The notes: generated from the letters alone by a model not told the origin. Shown: positions 34,758-43,243, counted from the stretch's first letter. The stretch is DNA of 64,000 bases from Alphaproteobacteria bacterium (GCA_015062285.1 SUUY01000003.1:1-64000); one strand, 5' to 3'. Numbers and translations are program-made.

Positions 34758-35688
34758 TAATCCTTTAGTTTCGGTTATTATTCCTGCATATAATCATGAA
34801 CAATTTGTTCAAGATACAATTCATTCTATTGTTGCTCAAACTTATCAAAATATTGAACTTATTATCATTAATGATGGTTCAAAAGATAATACGTGGAACA
34901 AGATAAATGAATTAAAAGAAGTTTGTGAAAAACGTTTTGTGAGAATTTGTTTTGAAACTCAAGAGAATTTAGGTGTTTGTTTAACACTAAATAACTTAAT
35001 ACAACGAGCCCAAGGTGATTATATTTATATAATTGCTTCAGATGATGTTGCCAAACCTTATGCTATTTCTACATTGCTTGAAAATATACAAAAAAAACAG
35101 GCAGTTGTTGCTGTGGGTGATAACGAAATTATTGATTATGATGGCAAACGTATTGGTTGGAACAAAAAAAGAAAGTCATGTGATCTAAAGCATGCCAAAT
35201 ATAAAACCTTTGGAGATTTTCTTAAATTAAAAAATAAACAGCAGACGTTTGGAACATACGAGGAGTTACTTAAAGGAAATCATATTCCTAATGGTTGTTT
35301 GATTGAAAAAAAATCTTTATTGCAGATACCAAAATTTACAACAGAAGCTCCTTTAGAAGACTATTTTATGCATTTGCAATTAGCAAAAATAGGGACATAT
35401 TGTTTTATTGATGAAGTATTGTTTTCATATAGATGGCATGCAAACAATACAATAAAAAAAACAGAGTTGATGAAAATAATATCTGATAAGACCTTGCAAT
35501 ATGAAGAAAAATTAGTTGCAACAATGTCAAACAAATCATGGAACAATATTTTAAGAAAAGAAAAATATAAAATTATTACTTTGTTTTCTTTTGGAAAAAA
35601 AATAAAATTATACAAAACTAGAGAATTGTTTAGAAAAAAAACTATTCTGGAAATATTAGGGCGAAAATACATAATAAAGTCAAATTAA
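34744..35688 (+). CDS. GT2-family glycosyltransferase
   Basis: 314 residues, overlapping fdtB by 14 bp. [37 protein letters not shown] and [12 protein letters not shown] are classic GT2 motifs, with [16 protein letters not shown] and [10 protein letters not shown] further on. The C-terminal about 40 residues are strongly basic. It is the last gene of the second sugar locus. Confidence 0.87.
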   Translation: MHSNNNPLVSVIIPAYNHEQFVQDTIHSIVAQTYQNIELIIINDGSKDNTWNKINELKEVCEKRFVRICFETQENLGVCLTLNNLIQRAQGDYIYIIASDDVAKPYAISTLLENIQKKQAVVAVGDNEIIDYDGKRIGWNKKRKSCDLKHAKYKTFGDFLKLKNKQQTFGTYEELLKGNHIPNGCLIEKKSLLQIPKFTTEAPLEDYFMHLQLAKIGTYCFIDEVLFSYRWHANNTIKKTELMKIISDKTLQYEEKLVATMSNKSWNNILRKEKYKIITLFSFGKKIKLYKTRELFRKKTILEILGRKYIIKSN

Positions 35689-35807
35689 TATAAGGTTCAT
35701 ATTTTCTTTTACTTGCAAAATTATAAAAAAACATTGACATATTTTGATATCGCAATATAGTAAGACCACTTTATTACAAGTTTTACTATAATTAAAAAAA
35801 TACTATT

Positions 35808-36296
35808 ATGAACAGTGAGGAAAAAAACTATCTGCTTAATAGCAGTTTGACCGAAGTTGTTGTTTATATATACAACAACAGGGACTTGAAATCTGCCAGT
35901 GTTGAAGCATTGTTGCAGCGCATGTATGGAGACCTTTCTGAAGAAAGTTTCAAAGAAAAAACCACGCGTATCGAATACGTTGCTGTGCTGTGGTGCATCG
36001 TAAACAACGGCTTGCCTGTCGACATCCAATCCGGTATTTTGCAGGCAATTAAGGCCGGCGAAGGATTTGAGGCTTTGGTTTCAAAACCGAATTATCTCAA
36101 TGATTTCATAAGGGTTTATGCAAACATAAAAGGCTTTGATGCCAGTCTGAACCCTCTTATTGCCGAGCTTGAGCAATCAGGAAAGATCGATAAGATTGTG
36201 ACTATGACTGATAGTTATCGTCACGAATTCGTAAAAGGATGCAAGAGGTTGTTCAAGGAAATGACCTACTTGATAGGCATATCCATGATTGAATAA
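35808..36296 (+). CDS. Hypothetical protein, 162 residues (isolated no-SD unit)
   Basis: A soluble, mostly helical protein (SLTEVVVYIYNNRDLKSASV near the start). No domain is recognised. Upstream, TTGACA (35734-35739), 16 bp and TATAGT (35756-35761) make a strong promoter. There is no Shine-Dalgarno, only A/T-rich sequence before the ATG. A strong terminator follows at once. Codon choice (more GAG, AAG, GGC) differs from the flanking genes. It is one of a set of monocistronic units in this window with the same build. Confidence 0.65.
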   Translation: MNSEEKNYLLNSSLTEVVVYIYNNRDLKSASVEALLQRMYGDLSEESFKEKTTRIEYVAVLWCIVNNGLPVDIQSGILQAIKAGEGFEALVSKPNYLNDFIRVYANIKGFDASLNPLIAELEQSGKIDKIVTMTDSYRHEFVKGCKRLFKEMTYLIGISMIE

Positions 36297-36301
36297 AAAA
36301 A

Positions 36302-36338
36302 AACGTTGTTTGCAAAAAGCAAACAACGTTTTTTTTAT
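36302..36338. terminator. Terminator between convergent genes
   Basis: A 12-bp stem AACGTTGTTTGC / GCAAACAACGTT with A- and T-tracts on either side; it serves the 162-residue gene and probably gcrA from the other side. Confidence 0.9.
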
Positions 36339-36348
36339 TCTATATAAA

Positions 36349-36885
36349 CTATTTTTTGCTTGGTTTTACATATGCAATTGCAGAATGCTCATCACAATAT
36401 GTTTGGCCGATACGAACTTTTTTGCCACAAAAATGGAAGTTGTCATCTTTAGGATCACCAATTGGCCAACGACAAGTGTGATTGTCTAATTCAACTAAAG
36501 AAACATTTTGTCCTGCTTTTGACGGCGTTTTTTCTTTGATTGGTGCCGGAATAAATTTCAAATCAATCTCATCAGCCTTAGCAACATTCTCTGTTTTGGC
36601 TATATTTTTTGCATCTTTTTTAGGTTTTTCTGTAACTGTTTTGGTCTCCGGAGCAACAGATTTGGCTTTTTCTTTGGGAGCTGATTGTTTTTTTTCTGAT
36701 TTTGGAGTTTCTGAAGTTTGATCTTTTTTCTTAATTGGAGATGGACGACCGGATAACCCCAAACGGTGAACTTTTCCGACAATGGAGTTTTTAGACACAT
36801 TTAGTCTTCTACCTATTTCACCGGTAGTTAAACCCTCATCCCACATTTTTTTTAGTTGTTCAATCATTTCATCGGTCCAAGCCAT
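36349..36885 (-). CDS. gcrA: Cell-cycle regulator GcrA
   Basis: 178 residues. The N-terminal helix-turn-helix (2-45: WTDEMIEQLKKMWDEGLTTG, then SIVGKVHRLGLSGRPSP) and the C-terminal CRWPIGDPKDDNFHFCGKK with TYCDEHSAIAY are the two conserved GcrA segments, joined by a Lys/Pro-rich linker. GcrA is an alphaproteobacterial sigma-70 partner that activates promoters at GANTC sites methylated by CcrM. AAGGAG precedes the ATG. Confidence 0.95.
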   Translation of the reverse strand: MAWTDEMIEQLKKMWDEGLTTGEIGRRLNVSKNSIVGKVHRLGLSGRPSPIKKKDQTSETPKSEKKQSAPKEKAKSVAPETKTVTEKPKKDAKNIAKTENVAKADEIDLKFIPAPIKEKTPSKAGQNVSLVELDNHTCRWPIGDPKDDNFHFCGKKVRIGQTYCDEHSAIAYVKPSKK

Positions 36886-37038
36886 TACACATCTCCTTAA
36901 TAGGTTTAGTTCATATCTGTATCTGATATTAGGGCAATATTTTTCACGAGTCTAGAGTATTTTTATATTATTTATTCTTTTTTAGGGTTTGGTGTTCTAT
37001 AATAAATAAAATATAGGTTTTTGTGAGAGGTCTTGCAA

Positions 37039-38280
37039 ATGCGCATCATATTGTTTTTGTTGGTGTTTTTCAGCTTGGCGCCGCTTCGCCAAGCCAATGC
37101 TGTTTCCATGGCCGATTATCAAAAGACATTTGAAATAGATTTAGAAAACGATAAACTTCCTTCAGAAGAAGAATTACTAAAAATATTCATGCAGGAAAAT
37201 CGCTATTACGACAGAAAATATAATTCTGTATGGGAGCTTTTGGGGGATTTTGATGCTGATTTTTATGCCAAAGCAACCACCTACGGAATAAATGAAAAAC
37301 GTCTCAAATGGGAAGAAGAGGAGATGATGTTAGATATAATCAATTCTCTTCCTAAGGATATGTATCCATATATCGGGCCTATGTTATTTAAAATTCCCAA
37401 TATGTCGGAAAAGATATTAAATTTGCCGGGAATAAAAGAAACTAAAAATAAGTTTCCGGATCGTATAGCCGATGAATTAAAAAATATTGATGAAATTGAA
37501 TTTATGTCTCCTTTCTTATACTATGTTTTAATGCCGGAAATATGGCCTGATTATCAAAATAATATAGAGCGCCCTCAAACCACACAATACTATCCGAAGG
37601 TAGCGTATAATCCTGATTTTTATGCCACAATAAAACAACTTGTACCTCCTGAAGACTTTATGCAGGAAGCCAAAGAAAAGACATTGGGAAAAAGCGATTT
37701 GCGAACAGTTAAACCTGATCGCAAAAACCTTTTGACAGCAGCAGATGTTGCTGCAGTGGCGCGCACTTTGCCCGAGGTTGAAAAATGGTATCAGGATAAA
37801 GAAAACCGCTACCAATTAAGTACTATCTCAACCATGCTGTGGAGCCATGAATACAGGCAAGATCCGACGGTGGTTGCCGGTATGAGAGATTTGGTAAACC
37901 CTTGCGCCAGATTAGTTCAAAAAGCAAAACTGATTGGCAAAGAAAGGTCGTTGGCTCAAAGAGTGGTAAAGGAAGGTTTTTCACTTAATGAGTGGGCATA
38001 TACTTGTGACAAAACCATAAAAGCCTACCGTATATCAAGAATAAATAAAAATTTAATGCAGGCATTGCGTATGTACAAACAAGGTCTGTTGAATGATGAA
38101 ATAGATAAACTTAGCCTGCAAAATAGGGCTACGCGCTATTCAACAATGCAAGCACTTGTTTCTGCTTACTCGGCTCCGTTGTCAGATGTGATTGAAGTTC
38201 GTAAAAAAAGACAACTTTTAGAGCAGAGCTTAGATGCCAGTAATTATAGAATCGGAGATGTAAAAATAAGAATCGAATAG
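37039..38280 (+). CDS. Exported protein of unknown function
   Basis: 413 residues from the ATG at 37039 (GAGAGG upstream). A Sec signal peptide covers about 1-22 (MRIILFLLVFFSLAPLRQAN, then A-V-S), giving a periplasmic or outer-membrane-associated protein. The mature part is charged and mostly helical, with several aromatic-rich segments, and lacks a lipobox or further membrane helices. It stands between gcrA (divergent) and rpoZ. No family recognised. Confidence 0.65.
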   Translation: MRIILFLLVFFSLAPLRQANAVSMADYQKTFEIDLENDKLPSEEELLKIFMQENRYYDRKYNSVWELLGDFDADFYAKATTYGINEKRLKWEEEEMMLDIINSLPKDMYPYIGPMLFKIPNMSEKILNLPGIKETKNKFPDRIADELKNIDEIEFMSPFLYYVLMPEIWPDYQNNIERPQTTQYYPKVAYNPDFYATIKQLVPPEDFMQEAKEKTLGKSDLRTVKPDRKNLLTAADVAAVARTLPEVEKWYQDKENRYQLSTISTMLWSHEYRQDPTVVAGMRDLVNPCARLVQKAKLIGKERSLAQRVVKEGFSLNEWAYTCDKTIKAYRISRINKNLMQALRMYKQGLLNDEIDKLSLQNRATRYSTMQALVSAYSAPLSDVIEVRKKRQLLEQSLDASNYRIGDVKIRIE

Positions 38281-38395
38281 ATTTGCGTGTAACCAATTGA
38301 ATAACATTGTTTTTTTAATTTTTTTGTTGCTTTTTTAATTACATGTGGTGTATATCAAAAAAGAATTTGTTTTTTTAGTAGAAAAGGTAATAACT

Positions 38396-38872
38396 ATGGC
38401 TCGTGTTACAGTAGAAGATTGTATTGATAAGATCCCCAATCGTTATGAATTGCTTATGGTCGCCGCACAAAGGGCAAGAGATATATCTTCAGGCTCTATT
38501 TTAATGGTTCCCAGAGATAATGATAAAAATTCGGTTGTTGCTTTGCGTGAAATTGCCGAAGAACGTGTTAGTATCGAAGAATTGCAACGTTCTTTGGTTA
38601 TGGGTCTGCAAAAATATGTTGAAGTTGAAGAGCCTGAAGAAGAAGAGCTCGAGATTTTGGCTGCAGAAAAAGAACTTTCTGAGCTTGATGAGCAGTTTTC
38701 AGGTTTGTTGCCTCAGGCAGAACTGGAAGATGGCATGCAAATTCATGGTGGTGATGATGACGAAGCCATGGATTTTGATGCCGAAGAAGATGTTTTAGAT
38801 GATAGCGATTTTGGCGATGAAGAATTTGTCGGAGACGATGGATTTGATGCTGGTGATGACTTTGACGAATAG
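38396..38872 (+). CDS. rpoZ: RNA polymerase omega subunit with acidic tail
   Basis: 158 residues from the ATG at 38396 (AAAGG upstream). The omega fold is clear: [32 protein letters not shown] and [19 protein letters not shown]. Beyond residue 80 comes a long, almost purely acidic extension (runs of Asp and Glu to the C-terminus). Omega aids assembly of RNA polymerase and links it to ppGpp in many bacteria. The ppGpp synthetase gene follows at 39633, separated only by a foreign-looking single gene, consistent with the usual alphaproteobacterial rpoZ-rsh order. Confidence 0.95.
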   Translation: MARVTVEDCIDKIPNRYELLMVAAQRARDISSGSILMVPRDNDKNSVVALREIAEERVSIEELQRSLVMGLQKYVEVEEPEEEELEILAAEKELSELDEQFSGLLPQAELEDGMQIHGGDDDEAMDFDAEEDVLDDSDFGDEEFVGDDGFDAGDDFDE

Positions 38873-38894
38873 TCACATCTATTACTAACTGAAA

Positions 38895-38926
38895 AACTCC
38901 TCAAGATTGATTGAGGAGTTTTTTTT
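38895..38926 (+). terminator. Terminator of rpoZ
   Basis: A 10-bp stem AACTCCTCAA / TTGAGGAGTT with a six-base loop, followed by a run of T. Confidence 0.9.
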
Positions 38927-39018
38927 ATTATATTTTGTTTGACATTTTTATTATCATAAAGTATCTTTTTGACAAAATTGATAATTATGTCAAATTAATT
39001 AAATTAAAATTAAATATT

Positions 39019-39477
39019 ATGCAAACAATTTCTATTTCCGGCCTTAGTAAAAATAAGGTTGTCACCAATGAAATGATAAATTTGGTGAAGAAATTAACAG
39101 AACAGTTTGAAGTCGGACAATATGATCTTGCAAACGGTGCTTTTGCTGTTGCAGAAACATTCAATGCAAAACCGGCTGACACAGTGAACTATCAGACCCA
39201 CAAGAAATACATACGTGTTCATATTATTTTGAGTGGATTTGAGATGTTTTTGTCATCGCAGATGAGGTCAAAAACTTTCCTGGAGGTCGCTCCGTATGAT
39301 ACAGAAACAGACGTATTGTACCTCAAAGGTGAGACGGCTTACGAGCCTGTTCTGCTTCAGAGTGAAGAGTTTATGGTGGTCTATCCCGGAGAAGTCTACA
39401 AGTCTGGCGTTGCAATCCCGAAAGCGATTTCGTGTACTGTCAAGAAGTTGACAATATACGTTCCCAAAGAGCAATAA
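39019..39477 (+). CDS. YhcH/YjgK/YiaL-family protein (NanQ-like)
   Basis: 152 residues from the ATG at 39019. The core fits the YhcH family: YQTHKKYIRVHIILSGFEMF in the place of H-R-K-Y-I-D-I-Q, then VAPYDTETDVLYLKGE, FMVVYPGEVYKSGVA and KKLTIYVPK. E. coli members act as sialic acid anomerases or in sugar catabolism. TTGACA (38939-38944), 17 bp and TATCTT (38962-38967) form the promoter; there is no Shine-Dalgarno. It sits alone between rpoZ and rsh with its own terminator and foreign codon use, so insertion into a conserved neighbourhood is likely. Confidence 0.7.
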   Translation: MQTISISGLSKNKVVTNEMINLVKKLTEQFEVGQYDLANGAFAVAETFNAKPADTVNYQTHKKYIRVHIILSGFEMFLSSQMRSKTFLEVAPYDTETDVLYLKGETAYEPVLLQSEEFMVVYPGEVYKSGVAIPKAISCTVKKLTIYVPKEQ

Positions 39478-39497
39478 TTAGGCGCAAAATGGCAAAA

Positions 39498-39533
39498 GGC
39501 GTAAATCTGATTAAAGATTTGCGCCTTTTTTTG
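39498..39533 (+). terminator. Terminator of the YhcH-like gene
   Basis: AGGCGTAAATCT / AGATTTGCGCCT (one mismatch) followed by T7. Confidence 0.85.
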
Positions 39534-39632
39534 TTGCAATTTTTATGGCCTGTATTTAGACTTAATTAAACAATATGGTGCTATAAAGTAAAATAGCTTA
39601 AAATTTTGTTTGTTTAAATATGGTCAAAGAAG

Positions 39633-41771
39633 ATGCTTAGACAATATGAACTTGTAGACTTAGTGAAATCATATGATCCAAATGCCGATGAAGATGCTTT
39701 GAATCGTGCCTATGTGTTTGCGATGAAAAAACATGGAGCTCAGCTTAGAACATCTGGAGACCCATATTATTCTCATCCGGTTGAAGTTGCCGGTATATTG
39801 ACCAAGTTTAAACTTGATTCCACTTCTATCATTGCCGGACTTTTGCATGATACGGTAGAAGATACGGACACCTCGGTAGAAGAAATCAGAAAATTGTTTG
39901 GTGATCAGGTTGCCCAAATTGTAGATGGACTCACCAAGTTGGCTATGATTGAACAAAAATCAGCCAACAACAAACAGGCCGAAAATTTTCGTAAACTCCT
40001 TTTGGCTATGTCTGAGGATATTCGAGTTCTTCTCATCAAATTGGCAGATCGTTTGCACAATATGCGAACATTGCACTATTGTGCAGCAGACAAAAGAGCC
40101 CGAATTTCTAAAGAAACATTAGACATATATGCTCCTTTAGCCGAACGTATCGGTATGCAGGAAGTTAAAAGCGAATTAGAAGAAATTGCTTTTAGAGAGC
40201 TTCATAAAGAAGCTCACGATTCTATTCAGGCACGTCTCAGTTTCTTAAGAGAGCAGGGGAGTAACCTAGTGCCCAAGATTATTTCTCGTTTGGAAAAAGA
40301 TATGAAAGAAAACGGTATTAAGGCTGATATATCTGGACGAGAAAAATCTCCATATTCAATCTGGCGTAAAATGCAGCAGAAGAATGCCTCTTTCGAACAA
40401 TTGTCCGATATTATGGCATTTCGTATCATTGTTGACGATGTGGCATCATGCTACCAATCACTTGGTATTGTTCACAGTAAATACCACATGGTGCCGCGTC
40501 GTTTCAAGGATTATATATCCACTCCTAAGCCCAACGGATACAAATCTATTCATACCGGTGTAATCGGACCGGAAAATACTCGTATCGAAATTCAGATCCG
40601 CACTCACGAAATGCATGAGGTTAATGAAAAAGGTGTGGCGGCACACTGGGCATATAAGCAAGGTGAGAGAGTTGTCGGCAAGAACTTCCGCTGGATTAGG
40701 GAATTGTTGGAAATTTTAGAACAAGCATCAAATCCGGAAGAGTTTTTGGAGAATACCAAGCTCGAAATGTATAATGATCAGGTGTTTTGTTTTACTCCCA
40801 AAGGAGATCTTATCGGCCTACCTGTAAGTTCGACGCCTGTTGATTTTGCTTATGCTGTTCACTCTTCGGTTGGTGATACTTGTGTGGGGGCCAAAATTAA
40901 TGGTGAAATTCGCCCCTTGCGTACGGTTCTGCAAAATGGAGATCAGGTAGAGATTTTAACCTCAAAAGCTCAACATCCGTCTCCTGAATGGGATAGATTT
41001 GTTGTTACCGGAAAAGCCAAAGCGGCTATAAGACGTTATGTCAGAGCACACAAAAGGGATCAATTTATTGTTTTGGGTCAACAATTGCTGGAGCGTACAT
41101 TTAAGGGTGAAAATCTAGAATTTACCGAAAAAGGAATAGTCAATGTTTTGCCTAACTTTGAGGCAGAATCAATTGACGATATATATGCAAAAGTAGGCGA
41201 AGGTCTAATAACTGCTTGGGATGTAATGAAAGCAGTTTACCCCGGATATAAGCAATCTAAAATCGGCAAAGTTGTAAAATCATTTATCGGCAAATCACCT
41301 AAAAAAGAAAAGGGTAAAGGAGAACCCTTAAAGATAAAAGGTTTAATCCCCGGAATGGCAGTGCATTTTGCCGGTTGTTGTCACCCGTTACCCGGAGATA
41401 GAATTGTAGGAATTGTGACTACCGGAAAAGGTGTTGCCGTTCATACCATCGATTGTAAATTGTTAGAGAAATTTGCTGACGAACCGGAGAGATGGCTTGA
41501 TATTTCATGGGGTGAGGATGCTGACGATGGACCACACGTAGGCAGGGTAAAACTCATGCTGAGCAATGAACCCGGATCATTAGCTGAGCTTTCTAATTTG
41601 GTTGCCAGAAATAATGGTAATATATGCAATTTAAACATTGTTAATCGGAATGTCGGATATTTTGAATTGTTGGTAGATATTGAGGTTAAGGATCTTAAAC
41701 ACTTAACAGATATTATTGCCGCGCTAAAAGCATCAAAGGTTGTATCTTATGTTTCAAGATCAATGCAATAA
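39633..41771 (+). CDS. rsh: Bifunctional (p)ppGpp synthetase/hydrolase
   Basis: 712 residues of the RelA/SpoT (Rsh) family. The HD hydrolase domain is intact (YSHPVEVAGIL, LLHDTVEDTD, RLHNMRTL). The synthetase domain follows (about 235-350; IMAFRIIVDDVASCYQSLGI, PKPNGYKSIHTGVIGP). A TGS domain (VFCFTPKGDLIGLPVSSTPV), a zinc-finger-like GCCHPLPGDRIVG and a C-terminal ACT domain complete it. It makes and degrades the stringent-response alarmone and is the only such gene in the window. The first ATG of the conserved frame is used. Confidence 0.95.
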   Translation: MLRQYELVDLVKSYDPNADEDALNRAYVFAMKKHGAQLRTSGDPYYSHPVEVAGILTKFKLDSTSIIAGLLHDTVEDTDTSVEEIRKLFGDQVAQIVDGLTKLAMIEQKSANNKQAENFRKLLLAMSEDIRVLLIKLADRLHNMRTLHYCAADKRARISKETLDIYAPLAERIGMQEVKSELEEIAFRELHKEAHDSIQARLSFLREQGSNLVPKIISRLEKDMKENGIKADISGREKSPYSIWRKMQQKNASFEQLSDIMAFRIIVDDVASCYQSLGIVHSKYHMVPRRFKDYISTPKPNGYKSIHTGVIGPENTRIEIQIRTHEMHEVNEKGVAAHWAYKQGERVVGKNFRWIRELLEILEQASNPEEFLENTKLEMYNDQVFCFTPKGDLIGLPVSSTPVDFAYAVHSSVGDTCVGAKINGEIRPLRTVLQNGDQVEILTSKAQHPSPEWDRFVVTGKAKAAIRRYVRAHKRDQFIVLGQQLLERTFKGENLEFTEKGIVNVLPNFEAESIDDIYAKVGEGLITAWDVMKAVYPGYKQSKIGKVVKSFIGKSPKKEKGKGEPLKIKGLIPGMAVHFAGCCHPLPGDRIVGIVTTGKGVAVHTIDCKLLEKFADEPERWLDISWGEDADDGPHVGRVKLMLSNEPGSLAELSNLVARNNGNICNLNIVNRNVGYFELLVDIEVKDLKHLTDIIAALKASKVVSYVSRSMQ

Positions 41772-41784
41772 TATTGGCAGTATT

Positions 41785-41994
41785 TTACTCGTTGTTTTGT
41801 AAATGTTTTAGAATATAAACTCTTATTGCACTTGATAAGTTATCGTCTGTTCTACTTGCATCGATTTCAGTGACCAATGCATTGACGCTTAATCCTTTTT
41901 GTTTGGCAATATTTTTTAGAGCATCATAAAATTCTTCTTCCAAGCATATGCTTGTTGAGTGCCGGTTAGCAATAATAACAGATATCTTACGCAT
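41785..41994 (-). CDS. Ribbon-helix-helix domain protein
   Basis: 69 residues: RKISVIIANRHSTSICLEEE, then FYDALKNIAKQKGLSVNALV, matching the alphaproteobacterial RHH_4-type family that often sits next to sspB. It should be a small dimeric DNA-binding protein. Its ATG lies 8 bp inside the end of sspB, so it is co-translated with it. Confidence 0.82.
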   Translation of the reverse strand: MRKISVIIANRHSTSICLEEEFYDALKNIAKQKGLSVNALVTEIDASRTDDNLSSAIRVYILKHLQNNE

Positions 41995-42445
41995 GTTTCT
42001 TTCTATATTCTTCTAAAGATATAACCGGAGCCGGTGTAGGCTTATTTTCAAGTGTTTTAGTTGTATCTTCGTTAATTGTAGAGATTGATTCTGCCACATT
42101 AAAGCTAAGAGCAAATTTAGCATGCGGATCGGCAAAATAGGTGATTGCATCATAAGGAATGCGTAATGTATGCGGAATACCGCTAAAACTGAGATCAACT
42201 TCAAAATAAGTTGATCCGATCATAAGGTTGGCAAACTGATGTTGCAAAACAATAGTCATATCATCAGGATATTGGTCTAGTAACATTGATGAAACTCTGG
42301 CTGCCGGATGATTGGTTTTAAAGGTAATATAATAATGATGTTCTCCCGGTAAACCATCTTCTGCGGCAATTTTCAAAGCCTCAATAACCACATGTTTCAA
42401 TGATTGCTCAACCAGTTTATCATAATTAATTTCCATATCCGTCAT
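41987..42445 (-). CDS. sspB: ClpXP adaptor SspB (alpha type)
   Basis: 152 residues. MEINYDKLVEQSLKHVVIEA, HHYYITFKTNHPAARVSSML, MTIVLQHQFANLMI and YFEVDLSFSGIPHTLRIPYD fit the alpha-type SspB fold. The tail ending VISLEEYRKK is the expected short ClpX-binding peptide. SspB tethers ssrA-tagged proteins to ClpXP. AAAGG lies seven bases before the ATG at 42445. The gene starts only about 7-10 bases after the 3' end of the tmRNA coding piece, so adaptor and tag are probably made from one transcript. Confidence 0.9.
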   Translation of the reverse strand: MTDMEINYDKLVEQSLKHVVIEALKIAAEDGLPGEHHYYITFKTNHPAARVSSMLLDQYPDDMTIVLQHQFANLMIGSTYFEVDLSFSGIPHTLRIPYDAITYFADPHAKFALSFNVAESISTINEDTTKTLENKPTPAPVISLEEYRKKHA

Positions 42446-42694
42446 TACTTAACCTTTCATCAAAAAGGGGGACTTTCCTGTTGCTGGGCAAGTCCCGATA
42501 GCCCCACTTTAAGCTAACCAAAGCCCAAAGAATTTGAATTTGTTGCGACTACAATTAAGCAGCCATTGCAACTGGTGCTACGTTATTATCGTTAGCATTC
42601 ATTTTAATTTGAACCGATAACGGTGGTATCTCACCGAACACAGCATTCCCATCTTTACTGATACCTGTCAATCCTATGTCACCCCCGTAAAGTT

Positions 42695-42737
42695 ATTAGT
42701 CATTAGTCATTAGTGATTAGTGATTAGTGATTAGATT
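42695..42737. repeat. Heptad repeat, coding-piece side of the tmRNA spacer
   Basis: Five to six tandem copies of ATTAGTS (plus-strand reading ATTAGTC / ATTAGTG). They are the reverse complement of the tandem heptads at 43095-43125. In the spacer RNA the two blocks can pair into a long stem continuing from the tmRNA acceptor stem. The stop codon of the spacer ORF lies inside this block. Confidence 0.8.
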
Positions 42738-43074
42738 TGTTTAATAGACCTGATAACATTTTTAATATTTCTTCAATCTCAGCATCAATAATATTATAAT
42801 TATCAGAATCTAAATATTTCAAATCTTTTGATAATAATATTTGATATCTTAGTTCAGCGGCAGAACCTCTGGCGATAGTAACAAAATGCCTAAATTCAGA
42901 GATTCCTTTACGAGCAGCCCCTTCAACAAGGTTTGAATTTATTGATATAGCTGCACGCCGTATTTGTGATATCAAACCATAAACTTCATCTTTGGGAAAC
43001 ATTGATGTTAACTCATAAAGTTTAAGCGTTAATAAATGAGCTTTTTTATAAACTTTTAAATTAGTAACTACCAA
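42724..43074 (-). CDS. Four-helix-bundle 'intervening sequence protein' (S23 family) inside the tmRNA spacer
   Basis: 116 residues of the family whose members are encoded in 23S rRNA intervening sequences: VTNLKVYKKAHLLTLKLYEL, FPKDEVYGLISQIRRAAISI, NSNLVEGAARKG and FVTIARGSAAELRYQIL are its hallmarks. The TTG start has AGAGGGG upstream at good spacing. The gene fills the spacer between the two mature pieces of the tmRNA, on the same strand, and is bracketed by complementary heptad repeats. Its role is unknown, as for the family. The site is analogous to the excised RNA segments in rRNA where relatives occur. Confidence 0.88.
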   Translation of the reverse strand: MVVTNLKVYKKAHLLTLKLYELTSMFPKDEVYGLISQIRRAAISINSNLVEGAARKGISEFRHFVTIARGSAAELRYQILLSKDLKYLDSDNYNIIDAEIEEILKMLSGLLNKSNH

Positions 43075-43094
43075 TTAACATCCCCTCTAATACC

Positions 43095-43125
43095 TAATGA
43101 CTAATGACTAATGACTAATGACTAA
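43095..43125. repeat. Heptad repeat, acceptor-piece side of the tmRNA spacer
   Basis: Four tandem copies of TAATGAC (plus strand), directly after the tmRNA CCA end (43127). Complementary to the block at 42695-42737. Confidence 0.8.
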
Positions 43126-43214
43126 TTGGTGGAGGTGCCGGGTACTGCCCCCGGGTCCAAATATCCTATTCCACAGAGCCTCTAGTGTTATATCCGGATT
43201 GCTCCGGCCAAAAT

Positions 43215-43243
43215 AATATATACATTGTTTATGACTTTTGCAA
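43215..43243 (-). promoter_or_regulatory. ssrA promoter
   Basis: On the minus strand, TTGCAA (43243-43238), a 17-bp spacer and TATATT (43220-43215) lie seven bases before the presumed 5' end of the acceptor piece. The promoter is nearly back to back with that of the rightward gene at 43317. Confidence 0.75.

Larger units (their letters stand above)
42452..43208 (-). ncRNA. ssrA: Circularly permuted two-piece tmRNA (acceptor piece, spacer, coding piece)
   Basis: Read on the minus strand. The acceptor piece (about 43208-43127) ends in GGCACCTCCACCA. A 440-nt spacer (43126-42687) follows, then the coding piece (42686 to about 42452) beginning GGGGGTGACATAGG. GGGGGTG pairs with CACCTCC to close the acceptor stem. 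The tag frame 42596-42555 encodes ANDNNVAPVAMAA and a TAA stop; with the tRNA-borne Ala it is AANDNNVAPVAMAA, 14 residues. Pseudoknot-like stems and a GGGACTT / AAGTCCC hairpin end the coding piece. The promoter is at 43215-43243. The 3' end is approximate. Confidence 0.92.
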
